Shown here: piece after piece, positions 13,214-25,567 of the stretch
How the letters are laid out: each line of letters begins with the position of its first letter
Position numbering within the stretch: position 1 is the first letter of the stretch
Assembly: GCF_000003815.2 (NCBI RefSeq)
Contig: NC_049987.1
Coordinates: 7,510,114-7,574,113 of the forward strand
DNA: 64,000 nt
Reading direction: 5' to 3'
DNA from: Branchiostoma floridae
Lineage: Eukaryota > Chordata > Leptocardii > Amphioxiformes > Branchiostomatidae
Notes under the pieces: generated by a model
What the model was told of the DNA's origin: nothing
The model's input: only the letters and a program-made list of their open reading frames with translations
Databases searched by the model: none
Position numbers and translations under genes: made by a program

Positions 13214-14171
13214 GTCTAGATGTTGCATACGCTTTACCTTTGACCTTAGTAGACTGATCCATTTTTGGTTTGGGTGAGTACCTGAGACAGCTTCCCATCC
13301 TTGTAATCATGAACTGAGGATAACTTGTCCCCTTCCTTCAGTCGAAACACTTACGTATCCATGGTAAACCTGTATGTTTGTCGCTGCTGACTTTGCTTGG
13401 GCTATTCTGTGGCAAACATTCCATGTGAGCGAAACCTCCTTTTATTCAAATCGCTAACGTTAGGTGGCGTTTTTGACAGCGATGAGTCAAAGTCTAAGAT
13501 AGCTAACGTTAACTTGGTTTAAACGACAATAGTTGAAGGACTATGTGCAATCGTACTGATCAACTTTTTTTGCAACTTTGATCAACTTGGGATGTTCGGT
13601 AGGTTCTCACGGATCTGTATCACTAGCTCCCTAGGTAAAAAAAAGGCGCGAAATCATTAAATGTGATATTGTGGAACGCTGCACAGAACAGATGCGCGTA
13701 CGGTTTGAAGTTGTTCCAGTCCCCTCAGATGACCCGCTCGTTCCATTATCCTCAGATGACCCCGTCGGTACCATGGATTCGAACAGAATAGAACCATATA
13801 TGGATATGTTTTGGGAAACTCTACCTTGGATGATAGGGGTGGCTCAAAACACTTGTTTTCTTAAGTTATCATTTGGTTAGAGTTCATCTCTCACTCCTCT
13901 TTTCTTTAAATTTAAATCCCTACTTACTATATATTTGGACGAATTCAATCAAGACTATTTCTCTTTGCTTCCATGTTGTATCGCCTTTATGATGAACATC
14001 ATGTCAATACCCCCAGAAAGCTTGTTGAATGGACAAGCGCCAAAATAAACGAACATTCAGTTGTTGTTTCAAACTGTGAAACATGGAGAACCCCCGATTG
14101 ATTTGCCTATATCTGTAGATATTACGTACTTTTGTTGATGTGACTGTAAGATATCAATAGATCCCGCGAAC
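13214..14171 (+). promoter_or_regulatory. AMT: Upstream region of the ammonium transporter
   Basis: No gene is seen. It should contain the AMT promoter and 5' UTR. No clear TATA box or conserved site could be fixed by eye. Short open stretches here have no recognisable similarity. Confidence 0.3.
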
Positions 14172-17100
14172 ATGACCACACCGGGCCCTACACCGGACCC
14201 TACGGCCGCCACTTTAGCCGCTCTGGAATCACGAGTGGCCGTCTTGGAGACTGTTATCCCAACTAGCTTGGACACACTGCTCCTGATTCTGTCAGGATGT
14301 CTGATCATGACCATGCAGGCCGGCTTTGCTATGCTGGAAATCGGATCAATTAAGGTCCGCAACGTCAACCACATCCTACTCAACAACGTTATGGATGTTT
14401 GTGAGTCTTTTTCTTCTATTTCATTCCACTACATATTCCATTGGCGCACAGATTAAGACCAATGTTTTTACCTTGTCTAGCGGTATTACTTATGCATGTA
14501 AAATGTATTAAGTCTTTGGTTGTTTGGGACGAATTGGCGCCGCGTTAGCACACTTAACCACCGAATCTTCCCCTTGGCCAGGTATTGGTTCTGCAGCATA
14601 CTTCTTCTGGGGTTACGCGGTGTCCTTCGGCCCCACCAGCAGCCAGTTCATTGGAGGTGACCACTACGCCCTGAGACATTTCGAGTCAGATGACGCCCTA
14701 ACGTGGGTCTTCTTCCAGTACTCGTTCGCTGCTACGGCAACCGCCATCGTGTCGGGGGCCATGGTCGGACGGACCCACCTTCTCGCTTACATGTGCTACT
14801 CCTTCATCATTACCGGCTTGATCTACCCTACCGTGGTGCACTGGGCCTGGTCAGGAGAAGGCTGGCTCAACTGCGAGACAGGATACGCCTATCAGGTGAT
14901 CAACAAGAGCCTTGCACGTTTTTGATGACCCGAAAGAGAAGCTTGTTGACTGATGGCACGGTCACATCGGTCGTGCTGTCGTTGTGTAATTTTGATGCGG
15001 TAGGATTTTCGAGCAGATTTCCAAGACAGCCTTTTGTGTTGTAAGACAGCTATACTTTGAAGGAAACACGCACATGGCTGTCTCAAAAAACACGTTAAGT
15101 TAGCAATCATACGACCACCGCACGACCTTTGTGCCCGTGTATTAAGATGATTTCCTTACCAACCGACGTCATATAGTATGTACGTGTCTACTTTGTTACA
15201 ATGCCTCACAACATTATATGCCTCACAACAAATATACTTACACATCCCAGGATTTTGCCGGGAGCGGAGTGGTACATCTGTGCGGAGGTAGTGCGGCCCT
15301 GATGGGAGCCATCGTGCTGGGGCGGAGGAAGATCGTGAAGGAAGACGAAGAGTCCATTCCGCCTTCTGCGCCCGCTCTGGTCACTCTTGGTAAAGATAAA
15401 CAGTGCTATTGGCTATCCGTTTCATATGCGATAATTTATGGCAGTTTATGCCATTCTGAGCACCTAGTTAGGTTAGTTACTGCAACGCAGATGGCATGAC
15501 AGCGGGTGGATGTCTATTTCAGCACTAAGGACATGTCGGATGACGGGATGTAATCTATGGCATCTATTTTTCTGTAGGGACGAGAGCATTTCTTTGATCT
15601 AAGTTGAAAAAGACAGGCATCATATGTGCGATCTCTTGCCACAGGGTTTTTCATCCTGCTAGTTGGGTTCTTCGCCTTCAACGGCAGCTCCCAAGGCGCC
15701 ATGTCGTCTGATGGTGACGCCGGAGCCGTGGCCCGTGCCGTCATGAACACCGGACTGTCCTGCAGCGCCGGCGGCATCGTCTCCATCCTGGTGGTGCGCT
15801 ACGTCATTAAGGAGGAGGATAGCTACGCTACACTGTGCCTCACCGTGAATGGATGCCTGGGAGGCACGGTAGGGACGAGAACACTTGGTTACGAGCTGAT
15901 CAATCTATCGGCATTCATATGGTCGTTAGGCCTAGGTCCCAATTCCCAACCCGGGACCCGACCGGGTAGCGTTAGGAAACAAAAAAATATTATAAGAATG
16001 GCACAAAACACACAGAACTTTCCAAAAATAGTCAGGAGCATAATTTGTGTATATTTCTTGGTAAAAGGTTTCATTTTTCGTTTCCGCAAACATCCCGTTT
16101 CGGAAATGGGACTCTTTGTGAATCTCGTCTCCGCGTAACGTTAACTTGTCACTATTTCCGTACTATGTCTTTGGAAAAACACAAATCATCATGCACACCC
16201 TCCCAGGTATCAATCTGTGCATCTGCCAACGTGTCCACCACATACGGCGCCCTTCTGATCGGCGCAACAGGCGCAGTGGCCTGCCTGGCGTGGTCGGATG
16301 GTCTGAAGAGGTGGACGCCAGTGCAGGACCCCGTGGACGCTACGGCTGGTATGGTCCGGTTTGAGTCAACATTGACTGCTTTATAGTTCCTTGTGAAATG
16401 ACATTTTAAAAACAATCCGACCAGGAATTCACGAAATCGTCTTTCGGAAGGGACGTAAAACGGGGGTCCCGTGTTCGAGGAGGTGCCTTGAGCGCGTAAA
16501 TTAGCATCATTACTTAAAAATTGGGTCCCTACTGGCTGCAAATGATACATCAGAATGACCAGATGCGTTATTATCATGCAAGAGTTCTAGACATTTGGTA
16601 CGGTTTGATGCTCTTTGCTTTCTCTCTCTTTCCTCCTGCTCTTCGCTTTAGTTCACGCCGCCTCTGGACTGTGGGGATTGATCTGCGTTTGTTTCATGGA
16701 CAAGGACAATGGCATCTTCTACACCAGTGACCAGCCCGCAGCCTGGTACCATCTGGGAGAGAACATGCTCGGTGCGCTCGCCATCGTAGCCTACACCGTG
16801 GCCACCACCGGGGTCCTTTTTAAAGGTATGCAAAGCGGCAACTTGTGAAATGTGGTGTTGGCTTAATCAAATATAAGGACTAAAAGTTGCGTGCAGGTAT
16901 TTGTTGATTATTACATGTAGCGAAAATCGATCAGACGACGAGTCTGCGAGCTCTAAATTACAAGGAGGTATGACGCTGACGGAAAGGGGGGAACTCTGCC
17001 ATTTCTTCGTCGGCAGCAGGGTCATGTCTCCTCGTAATTTAGAGCTCGCAGACTCGTCGTCCGATCGATTTTCGCTCCATGTGAGGGGGGGATTAGGGCG

Positions 17101-17734
17101 AGGTCACATAGGTCGTGCGATCGTCGTACGATTTTGACGCCATAGAATTTTCAAGCAGGCTGTGACAGAACCAACCACCGACATAGATCCAAAGTAGCCT
17201 TTTGTGTATCTAGACAGTTAAACTTTACAGGACACGTACATGGCTGTCCTTCGAAAATGTCCGAAGTTACCGATCGCACGACGATCGCAAGACCTATGTG
17301 ACCGCGCGCCCTGTTTTTTTTGTGAAATCTAAAATATATCAAACACTTCTCCTTCCTGATTCACTCTCATGTCAGGACTAGACCTGATAGGAATCCTCCG
17401 TTCTGAGGAGGAGATTGACGAGCATCGCCAGGCCGAGGTGGAGGTCAAGGAGGAGATGAAGAGGCGGGCCAGCATGATGCCGACGTCCCGCCGCCTGAGC
17501 TTCATGCCGTCACTGGGGTCCCGTTCCTCACACATCACCCCGTCTATCAATGTGGTGCCGGAAGAGTCGTTGAGTCCGAAGCAAGAGATCCCTGTTCCTG
17601 CGCCCCAGTCAGGTGGTCACGCTCCAAGTGACCAAGCACCAAGTAGTGACCAAGCACCGAGGCCTCAAACACGGCCGTCACAGGTCCCTACTTTGCCTAG
17701 GTTGCCGCCTATCAGCGACCGCGAGCAGGTGTGA
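14172..17734 (+). CDS. AMT: Ammonium transporter (Amt/MEP family), 7 coding exons
   Basis: Plasma-membrane ammonium transporter, 526 aa. Exons: 14172-14400, 14582-14895, 15251-15389, 15645-15868, 16207-16348, 16652-16825, 17376-17734; all GT-AG and in phase. Family landmarks: GFAMLEIG after TM1, FQYSFAATATAIVSGA (residues 121-136), DFAGSGVVH (182-190) and VHAASGLWG (350-358). Residues D182, H190 and H351 correspond to the pore Asp160/His168/His318 of bacterial AmtB, so the conduction pathway looks intact. The roughly 120-residue cytosolic tail is long and hydrophilic, with an acidic start, a basic Ser-rich stretch and PSDQAP-like repeats. It belongs to the AMT rather than the Rh branch, the type kept by many invertebrates but lost from vertebrates. 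The start is the first ATG before TM1 (MTTPGPTPDP). Introns carry at least four inverted-repeat elements. Confidence 0.95.
14960..15136. mobile_element. MITE in AMT intron 2
   Basis: Terminal inverted repeats 'ggtcacatcggtcgtgctgt' and its degraded complement ending 'gcacgacctttgtgccc'. The interior is shared with the element at 17102-17303 ('cagccttttgtgt' and 'acatggctgtc'). About 180 bases, no coding capacity. Confidence 0.75.
15928..16125. mobile_element. MITE in AMT intron 4 (GGTCCCAATTCCCAACC family)
   Basis: Left end 'aggcctaggtcccaattcc' followed by a GC-rich block; right end near 'cggaaatgggactc'. It resembles the better-preserved element at 41677-41875 in the order of its terminal and GC-rich parts. 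Confidence 0.5.
16420..16530. mobile_element. SINE body fragment in AMT intron 5
   Basis: Contains 'cggaagggacgtaaa' followed by 'gggggtcccg' and 'gaggaggtgcc', matching the body of the SINE-like element at 30338-30600 ('cggaagagacgtaaatgggggtc'). No tRNA-like head is present, so it is truncated. Confidence 0.5.
16919..17076. repeat. Long hairpin (foldback) in AMT intron 6
   Basis: The arm at 16919-16961 and the arm at 17036-17076 are reverse complements over about 40 bases with only one or two differences (both contain 'gcgagctctaaatta' or its complement). A weaker inner complement (aggaggtatgac / gtcatgtctcct) extends the stem. The loop is about 60 bases. Confidence 0.85.
17102..17303. mobile_element. 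MITE in AMT intron 6, same family as intron 2 copy
   Basis: Terminal inverted repeats 'ggtcacataggtcgtgcgat' and its complement ending at 17303. The interior is shared with 14960-15136. It lies immediately after the foldback at 16919-17076. Confidence 0.75.
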
Positions 17735-18133
17735 CATCTGTATTTCTCACATCTGTATTTAGGGAAGAGCTTTAGAATTCCGAAGTTATATCATATCTTT
17801 GAGGCTACAAACGTTACCGATCCTGTAAATACAAAACAAGATGTACAAGTGGGAAAAGCGCACTGATAGTTATATGTATTCATATCACCATTAAACATAA
17901 TCTTCATCCCCCCCCCCCACACACACACACAAGCTTCACCGATAAACGTTGAGATTTTCATCTTTTGAATTATACCTGTATATGTCCAGACTTTCTGCTG
18001 CTTAAGTTACGAAATGTTTATTTTTGTATTCTTACGGGTTGAGCTAGATTATTAATTCCCTATGTTTCTTTTTTTGGATGTATCTTTTGCCATTATACCT
18101 ACGTTATATATGCCAACAACCTTGCCTCAGTCA

Positions 18134-18139
18134 AATAAA
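18134..18139 (+). terminator. AMT: AMT poly(A) signal
   Basis: AATAAA about 400 bases after the AMT stop, followed 30-55 bases later by a GT-rich tract (tgtatgtgtcttctgttgtgt), the expected layout of a cleavage/polyadenylation site. A C-run followed by an (AC)n microsatellite lies in the 3' UTR at about 17909-17931. Confidence 0.7.
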
Positions 18140-18196
18140 GCCTGTTGCACACTTCCCATTGAATCTAATGACTGTATGTGTCTTCTGTTGTGTGCT

Positions 18197-18369
18197 AGTC
18201 TACCCTGGATATCAGAGTACAACTTAGCCGGCTAAGGGAGTTTACGCCTTCACGCAGAGGCGTATCTCCCCGGGTCGGCTAAAGTCGGTTTACGGGGCTA
18301 TGTTGCTAGCGGCCCGGGAAAGAACCGTAGCCGCGAGTGCTGTTCTCTGGATACCAGGGTAGTGCTAGT
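18197..18369. mobile_element. MITE with CTACCCTGGATATC ends
   Basis: The left end 'tagtctaccctggatatcag' and the right end 'ctggataccagggtagtgct' are inverted copies. The GC-rich interior has further partial self-complementarity. About 175 bases, directly after the AMT 3' end. Confidence 0.7.
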
Positions 18370-18460
18370 CCAGCCTTGGCAAGGGTACCATCCGGATAGT
18401 ATTTCGTACTTCCGACGGTTTTTTATACACAATATACAGTCGCTTCTCGCTCCGACTTTA
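18366..18460. mobile_element. Fragment of the GGTACCATCCGGATAGT element family
   Basis: Carries 'gggtaccatccggatagt' and 'tatacacaatatacagtcgc', matching in inverted form the right end of the 51680-52922 element. It abuts the preceding MITE. Confidence 0.5.
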
Positions 18461-18569
18461 ATTTACACTTTATACCTTGACTTGACCTATACAGCCGCTT
18501 TTCTGCTATTCCAGAATACTGTTGTATCTGCCCAGTACAGCGGTTACACGGCTGACCCAGTATGACTGT

Positions 18570-20590
18570 AATCTTCTATGGCAACTGTCACGCACGGATC
18601 AATAATTAATGATTTAAAACTAGATGTAGACCAAGTCCGGTGATGATACACTCAGGCTTTACGACAACACGACAACAACGCATGGCGTTTTTTGCAATCT
18701 TAAAGAGGCATTAAACCTTCCTGGTCTATCGCACGGTTGTTGACAATGTCCTGGTAGTCTCGCTGTCGTCGAGTAATCCAGTCAAATATTTTTCTAATTA
18801 CGGTCGTTAAATTGTTTACCATACACAACATCCACAGTGGTATACTTTAGTATATACTCCTTTCTGAAGGAGAAGCCTCTTTATATACGTCGATCCCACT
18901 GCAATTCAACATTTATAGCACTTGTTATGTCACAATCGTCTATCGTCGAAGCAGATAATTTGACATGATGAAAGTCACCTTTCCCCATGTGACAAAGATC
19001 GATGAGTATTGTTTCTGCTCAGTGACACAAAAGGAGTGCCGCCGGCATGCCATCTGTAGTACTGCTGGCTAGTTATTAGGTTGGACCATGGTTGGACGGG
19101 AAAAAATACACACAAACATTCTTCCGCTTGGATACAATGAACGACAGGACGACGACATGTTGTACAGAACGACGACAAATGTTCTATTTTGTGAAGTAAA
19201 GTGCATGACGTTAGCGTGTGTTTCCATTACATCAGATCGCCATATCTAAAGTTGAATGTCCATCCAACCACACCTCAATAGTCTTTCCTACTAGACGTTT
19301 GGTATGGTTCTGTCTTCAATTGGTCAACGACTGCGGACGAGGGCGGCTTCTGACCGACAGAAAGCTGACAACGGAAAGGTTGGTTACATGTACGTATATC
19401 ATGAATGCCCTGACCCTTAGTACCGTGTATTGTCCTAATGACACAATCCCCGGGGCATCGCCATCTTCCGACTGACTTAACCGGTTTTAGACGGCTTGTT
19501 AGGGCCTGTGGGTAGCAACTGTAGCAATTGGAGAGCGAATGGCCATTTTGAAAAAAGTTCTTCGTTGCGGCAATAGCGGCAGCTTAGGCCTAGCACATAA
19601 CAAATTATTTTTGGCTTGGCCTCGCGAACGAAGAGGGTTGTCTCGTGGTGTCCGACGCATTTTCGCCGATTGCAACGACCGCTTACTGACAGGAACACTT
19701 GGCTTCAGCCGTCGCAGAGAGTGGCGAGTCCGGAGTTGGCGCTTCAGGATTATACGTGAATGAAAGACGTCGATATCCTTTTCCCGGTTCGTTGACTGGG
19801 CACCGCGCACGTTGGACACCCTTCTGTGTTTCCTGTATCCAACCTGTCATCCTCCTGTCGGACGTAAGCAATGGCTGTCCACGGGCGTTTACCTGTTTAC
19901 AAACTGTTGTTGCCTCTTTAAAGGGACAAACTTTTCAAATACTTTTTAGTTGTATGGCAGAATATTGAGGTGTAGGTGGATGAAACCCTCAACTCGTGTC
20001 GAGCTGGTGACCTGTAGGTACGTACATGTATACTTACATTGTTGATAGACATAAATATTGACAGGCTTAATTTTCACTTATTATGTGTGTCAGCTGCCTG
20101 TCAATAGTAGTACAGTGTACATTAGGCGTGAAGAGCTATACCTAATACCTGCACTTCTTCGCCCCTCTCTAGTGGACAGAATCAAGTCCCGACTAGACGT
20201 AGAAACAGTAGATACATCTGGGGGAGTATTACAGGGTCGAACGCTCGTAGGTAGTTAGTAATGTCATAGTTATTATCAGACGAAAATGTCCGTTTTATTT
20301 GTTAACATCTAGGAAGAAGAAACAATAAGTTCTTTCTCTTGAATTCCACCCATATGAAGAAAAGCAGTTATAATCTTTAACAAAGTATGCTGTGCTTTGG
20401 TTAGCAGAGAAATAAGAACAAGTGACTGAAGCACTAATTTCAAAATAAAGCCCAGTCCTTCGACTTGGTATCCCTAAATATCCTGTGTTTAAAAACAACG
20501 GATATAGGTTACCCCACGGATAAAGGTGAACGAGTGTTAACGTTCAGGTGGGTTTCACACGTTCGTATTGAAGCCCCGATGTGAATCCGT
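18570..20590. other. Intergenic region, no gene seen
   Basis: No supported coding region. A one-ended copy of the TTCACCTTTATCCG MITE is at 20462-20535. Overlapping short frames on both strands at 19480-19880 show no recognisable protein. Confidence 0.5.
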
Positions 20591-20598
20591 ATGAAAGT

Positions 20599-20840
20599 CT
20601 TAGCCTCTACCAGGCTCAACAAATCGCTCGAAAAATGATGAATGAATGAAAGACCTTTATTGCACATCCATGCCTGCACGGGCTAGGAACAGGTCTAATA
20701 GAAAGTGGACAAATATGGCCAGATAACATGCCAGCGGAGTTAGCATAAACCAGACTACTCGGACTGCTATCTCCTCTGGCATGTCTTGTATCTGTATTTC
20801 TTCTATTTTCCAGCAACTTGTGGAGCCTGGTAGAGGCTAA
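20599..20840 (-). mobile_element. LINE 3' end flanked by short inverted repeat
   Basis: Minus-strand reading ends in 'gtgcaataaaggtctttcat' and a (TTCA)n-type tail, the same tail as the LINE copies at 29453, 32800, 33953 and 58040. The block is bounded by 'cttagcctctaccaggctc' and its complement 'gagcctggtagaggctaag'. Confidence 0.55.
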
Positions 20841-22290
20841 GAATTCCACACGAACCATATACGGACTTGAATATACATGCACGTGTGAGCCGAGATGTAC
20901 ACACGTGTTCTCTCTCTCGCGCGCACCCTACCACGTCACAAAGCTATGTAATCCTTGACAGTACATGTACTTTGGTTTGAATCTTTGATTCTGCGAGTGA
21001 CACAAATTGTGTGATATCGATAATGAAGGCACAATGTATAAAGACTCAGTCTTTATACATTATACTTCCAGTTTGAAAGCATCATCCGTCGACTTGACAT
21101 CCCTAAACACACTGTTTTTAAAAACAACGGATATAGGTTACTCCACGGCTAAAGGTGAACCGGCGTTATATGTGTGCCTATGTTTGGTACATGGGTATTT
21201 AGAAAGTTTCATTTGAAACAAAAAACATGAAGACAGAGCATATCCCAGTTAATCTAGCGTTCCAATCAATGTACACTCTCAACCTCAGTGATATTCCAGG
21301 GAATTTATGTAATTTTGAAGCAAAATAACTACGTGAGGCCTAGATGTATATCCCTTTAGCTATTATGCCAAATGAGTTTTGTGCCTTTTCCTCTCTTGGT
21401 CAGTTTGGGAAATATGGTTATTTTCATGCCAAACATATACTCAAGTTGCAAAATTGAGTATATTCGCGTATAACGTTCGTAAAGCTCATCTTACACGTTT
21501 TCAGCAAGCAAAAATGACTGATGATGTCAGTAATACATACATTTTATGTATATTCGAGCTATTGATAATGTAATTCTAGTACTGTGATTCCTTAAATTGT
21601 CTGCGGTGTAAGGTTTTACAAGTCTGCCTACACAACGCCACAGAGGTCAATCTGAGGCAAAAGACGACGCATAACTTTCAACTCGACCGTCGAAAACCTT
21701 TCGTCACTTTTTTCCACGGGCGTGCACCATTATTGACTGCTAGTACTCTAGAAAACTGGCATTTGAATTTAGCCGTTTTTAATTGGGGTGAGTTGTGACT
21801 TTGTATCCTAGGACCCAGAAATAACCGGTTTACTTACAGCGGTTTGAACTTCGCCTGTGGCAGTATGTTACAATACAAACCCACAGTGTCCCATGCAAAA
21901 AGACGGAACCTTAGACTTTACAGCAAGTATTACGACATTGAGCTACCCAGAGAGGCGCTTGTCAGGATTGACAGATGGTGATTCACTGAGGAATCTTATT
22001 CTGATGGGACGTCTCTTCTGAGGCACCCCCCTCCCCCCTCATTCACAATAGCAGGTTGGTAAGGTCACTCTTACGCTCCTGGCAAGTACCAAATGATTTT
22101 CCTGTCTGCTGATTTATGACTTGTCTGGTAAATGGCACGGCAAAGTAAAGAAACAGGGAAACGAAGGCCAGCAATTCGTAGTCTCCAGGCAGATAGTAAC
22201 TTGTCAGCTGGGTGACGAAAGAGAATAAGTTTTTTTTTTCTATTTTGCTCTTGGACAGACGAGGACAATGTGGCACTGCACTCAAGCTTT
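20841..22290. other. Intergenic region, no gene seen
   Basis: Contains a one-ended MITE copy at 21090-21165 and otherwise nothing recognisable. No coding region could be supported on either strand. Confidence 0.45.
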
Positions 22291-22299
22291 TGTAACTTA

Positions 22300-22475
22300 T
22301 ATTAACAGTGCCACATACACGGTACAGGAACCCATTTTTACACCTGGGTGTAGTGAGGAAGGTTGTGTAAAGTGCCTTTCCCAAGGGCACAACGTCGGGG
22401 TGGGGCACGGCGGGGATCAAACTCAGAACCTCTAGGTTCCGAGCCGAACGCTCTACCAGTTACGCCACGCCCGAC
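22300..22475 (-). mobile_element. tRNA-derived SINE
   Basis: On the minus strand, 22402-22472 can be folded as a degraded tRNA cloverleaf: acceptor GGGCGTG with CGTGCCC, box A like TGGCGTAACTGG, box B like GGTTCTGAGTTTGATCC, and a loop CTCGGAA that would carry anticodon CGG (Pro). The body follows with 'aaggcactttacac' and a conserved 'cctcactacaccc' block. Related bodies are at 51140-51375, 56150-56310 and 59020-59140. Treated as a SINE, not a functional tRNA, because the anticodon stem is poor and the body is repeated. Confidence 0.7.
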
Positions 22476-22499
22476 GCCACAAAGAAAATAAGTTGGCCA

Positions 22500-24219
22500 A
22501 ACAGGGACAAATAAGTTACCACGGGACCTCAGTCAGTCTTTTGTAGCCCTTCCAGCTGTCTACCCGCCGGCAGGTCAGTTCACTCACAGAACAATTAACT
22601 CCTACTAGGCTTTTATTCCTATCTTGGCCAAAGTCCCCTATTACTATTCGATCAGGCCGGAGTCTGGTAGAGAATAGTAGTTCCTGGCCACCTGAATCTG
22701 TATGTTCCAAAATGCTTTGCCTTTGTGCATGACAAGCTCTTATTGCCTTTGCCTACAGTGGTCTGACAGGTTTCTTTGTGGGGTCCATGTGTTTTGCGTT
22801 CTGAGTCTAGGCATAACGTACTAGTATCGGGCCCCCATTCCACTAGACGGCGATCACGCTGCGACCTGAATTGTATTGTAACAAATGTAACAAGTGTGAC
22901 TGAAAAGACAACAAACATACAATGCGTAAAACCATTCGTTTTGTATCTATTAAATTTGTCGAGCACTCTCTCAAATCGCTCAGTCGCAAGCGGGGCGAAG
23001 CCAAGGTTATCGCCCTAGTGGAATTGGGGTATACGACCACGTGTATAATGAACTTCAACAGACTGCAAATAAAGCTAAATTCGCTAGTTATTAGAAATAA
23101 GTGCTCTCACTCTAAAGACTAGACGTACGTTTGAAAAGACGGGTCCACCATAGCCGTGTGGAGATAGAACAGCTTATCATCCAACATGGCCGACTTTATT
23201 GTTCAAATGAGATTATAACGTCATGTGAAAAAGATAACATATACTACTTAGTAGTATGTCATCGCTGTTAGTCTACCTGGTCTTGAAATCAAGAAGTCTA
23301 TAGAATAGATTTTCTGGTTTCTTGTTAGTCTTTTCATATGGGATTGACCCTGAATGTAAGGATAGTAATGTTATAGTTACCTGCCGGTGGTCTGGGGGCT
23401 TTCTCAGAAATACAGAGGATACCTGGTCTATCATTTGCGTCTAGGCCCTATTGTCATCGTGTAAATACCCGTCACACAGTCGACGAGCTTTGGTCGCTTT
23501 TGTTGCTTGTCAGAGGTAAGCCAAATTTAAAAATTGTACAGTGTCTTTTTCACCTGAAAATCTACCTCATAACATTACACATGGCTAGGGGACATATATA
23601 CAAACAGCGCCCGAACTCTAAAAATTGCATAATGGCTCGACAGAACACCGGGCATACTGTATACAACCGGAAATGTCATTTAGAGGGCGCAAACTTGTCG
23701 GCCGATCGATTCTCCTGCCGTCTGATAAGGGTAGCAGTACTAGTATACATTTAACCATGATGCCGTATCTGTCAGCTTAGAGTGGCATTATTAGGAACGA
23801 AAAGCTGATACTGTCAACATGTATATTTTATTCGTGTATAAACGCCGTCTTTCTTGTGTATTGCTACGCCAAATGGGTCCCGACTATTTGGACTGGTCAG
23901 TTGGTGGCGCTTGAACCCAACTGTTACGGTATTGAAGCGTTGGCATGAAGAAAGTTCACAATCAGCCATAGATCTTTTCCTTGATTAGTAGTACACTATG
24001 TATAATGTGCGATCAGGATAATTGCTGAGTTCTTTTGTTCTCGCGCTCAAATTCGCGAAGACGAAGCTGTCTGTAAGAATTCTTGTCTTGCCACCTGTGT
24101 CTTCTGTTGTCACTAACGTAACGCAGCCCTTAACAACACAAATCATTACACAGCCCTTAAGGTGCACTTTTACCGCACTTGCGTCAAGCTTGCGTCACTG
24201 CATCACTGTTTTGCTATTT
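22500..24219. other. Intergenic region, no gene seen
   Basis: No supported gene, RNA or clear repeat boundary. Only short unrelated open stretches are present. Confidence 0.45.
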
Positions 24220-24366
24220 TCTCCATTTTTTACAAAATAGATATTGCGTGATACGTAAAAGTATGACTTAGAAGACGACAAAATACACAGAAAGTAAGAA
24301 AATTCGTTCTTTATGTCTGAAATTCGTTGAGTATTTTTCAAACCCCGCAGTAACGCAAGTGCAGTG
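24220..24366. repeat. Dispersed repeat related to the MCT tandem array
   Basis: Matches 29800-29950 over about 140 bases and shares 'ttcgttctttatgtctgaa' followed by 'attcgttgag' with every unit of the 27780-29184 tandem array. This suggests that part of the array unit derives from an older dispersed element. Confidence 0.6.
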
Positions 24367-25453
24367 AGAGGGCAACTTTAGCAACACAAATCATGTTAAA
24401 CTCATATAGCAAAAGTCATAAAAGTTTTACTAAAACCAGGGACTTGTCTCACAAAAGCCATAACAAGAAAATATTAAGTTTACAGTAAGATCAAGTTAGG
24501 GACGGACCAGAAACAACTATTGTAGGGTGGAAATGAGAACAAACAAGAATGCAAAAAAGGGGGGGGGGGGTATTGACAGAAATCTATTTGTAAAAGAAAG
24601 AAGGACTTGAACCTTTGGCAATAAAAACATTGACGTGATTATTAATTACGTATCCTATTTGCTCAACATATATTGAGACTCCCTCAGTTTTGTATATTCT
24701 TCCACCAGACAATTTGTGTATTACATCGGAATGCGCCTGTATTGGAATGCACCTCATTATTGTTTTGCTCTAGGAATTAGCTTTTTTGTATGTAAAGAAG
24801 CACAATGTCAACATCAACATCTACAAAACGTAGGCCGTGTTTAATTCTTATAGATACTCAGCCCATTTGTAACTTTAACTCTATAAGCAGTGGAACGTTT
24901 TACAATGTCCGAAGCACTTAGTACAAGTGTTTTTTTTTACTGCATTGTGCCCTGCTGATGAAGTATTATTAGAAAAGGTCTGACCTAGATTGTTAGAATG
25001 GAAAGTGTGTGATTCATCATATAACATATAAAAATGATTCTTACTTACCGTTACTTCCCTTGGATTATCGAGAAAGTGCTTGACTCACATTAGGTTCAGT
25101 GCTCTAACATTGATCTGGAGGACTTATATATGAATGAAAGTTTATCTACTAGTACTTGTCTTGGGACAAAATCGAACTGTCAATATGTGGCTTTTTTTAT
25201 CTTAAGACACTATGATCAAAAGAATGCAATGATTGCATGAGTAGAACGCTTACATGACTACAATAATAGTAAGTTAAAACAAATAATGCAGAGGTAGTAA
25301 ACAGTGAATATTATTAAATCAATGAGTCACTGATTTAAGTACACTGACAACACCGGAAAGAACTACTAACTTTAGAGATTCAAATATACTGCGACTTATC
25401 ACTACTCAAATTTTCTTCCCCACCGTCCAAATGGTGTTGCAACTTGTCCATAA

Positions 25454-25567
25454 AAGTGTCATTTTTAAATGACACTTTTTTTTTAGATCTGATTATGGTT
25501 GTAAAAAAATGGTTTAGATTGTTTAAAAACAATCTAAACCATTTTTTTTACAACCATAATCAGATCT
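25454..25567. repeat. Tandem pair of near-perfect hairpins
   Basis: 25485-25567 is a near-perfect palindrome: 'agatctgattatggttgta' at the left is mirrored by 'tacaaccataatcagatct' at the right, with arms of about 40 bases and almost no loop. Directly before it, 25454-25480 forms a smaller hairpin (aaagtgtcattt / aaatgacacttt). No gene is nearby. Confidence 0.9.

Noticed and set aside
22402-22472. Functional tRNA gene
   Set aside because: The anticodon stem is poor, box A is degenerate and the following body is a repeated SINE, so it is listed as a SINE head only.
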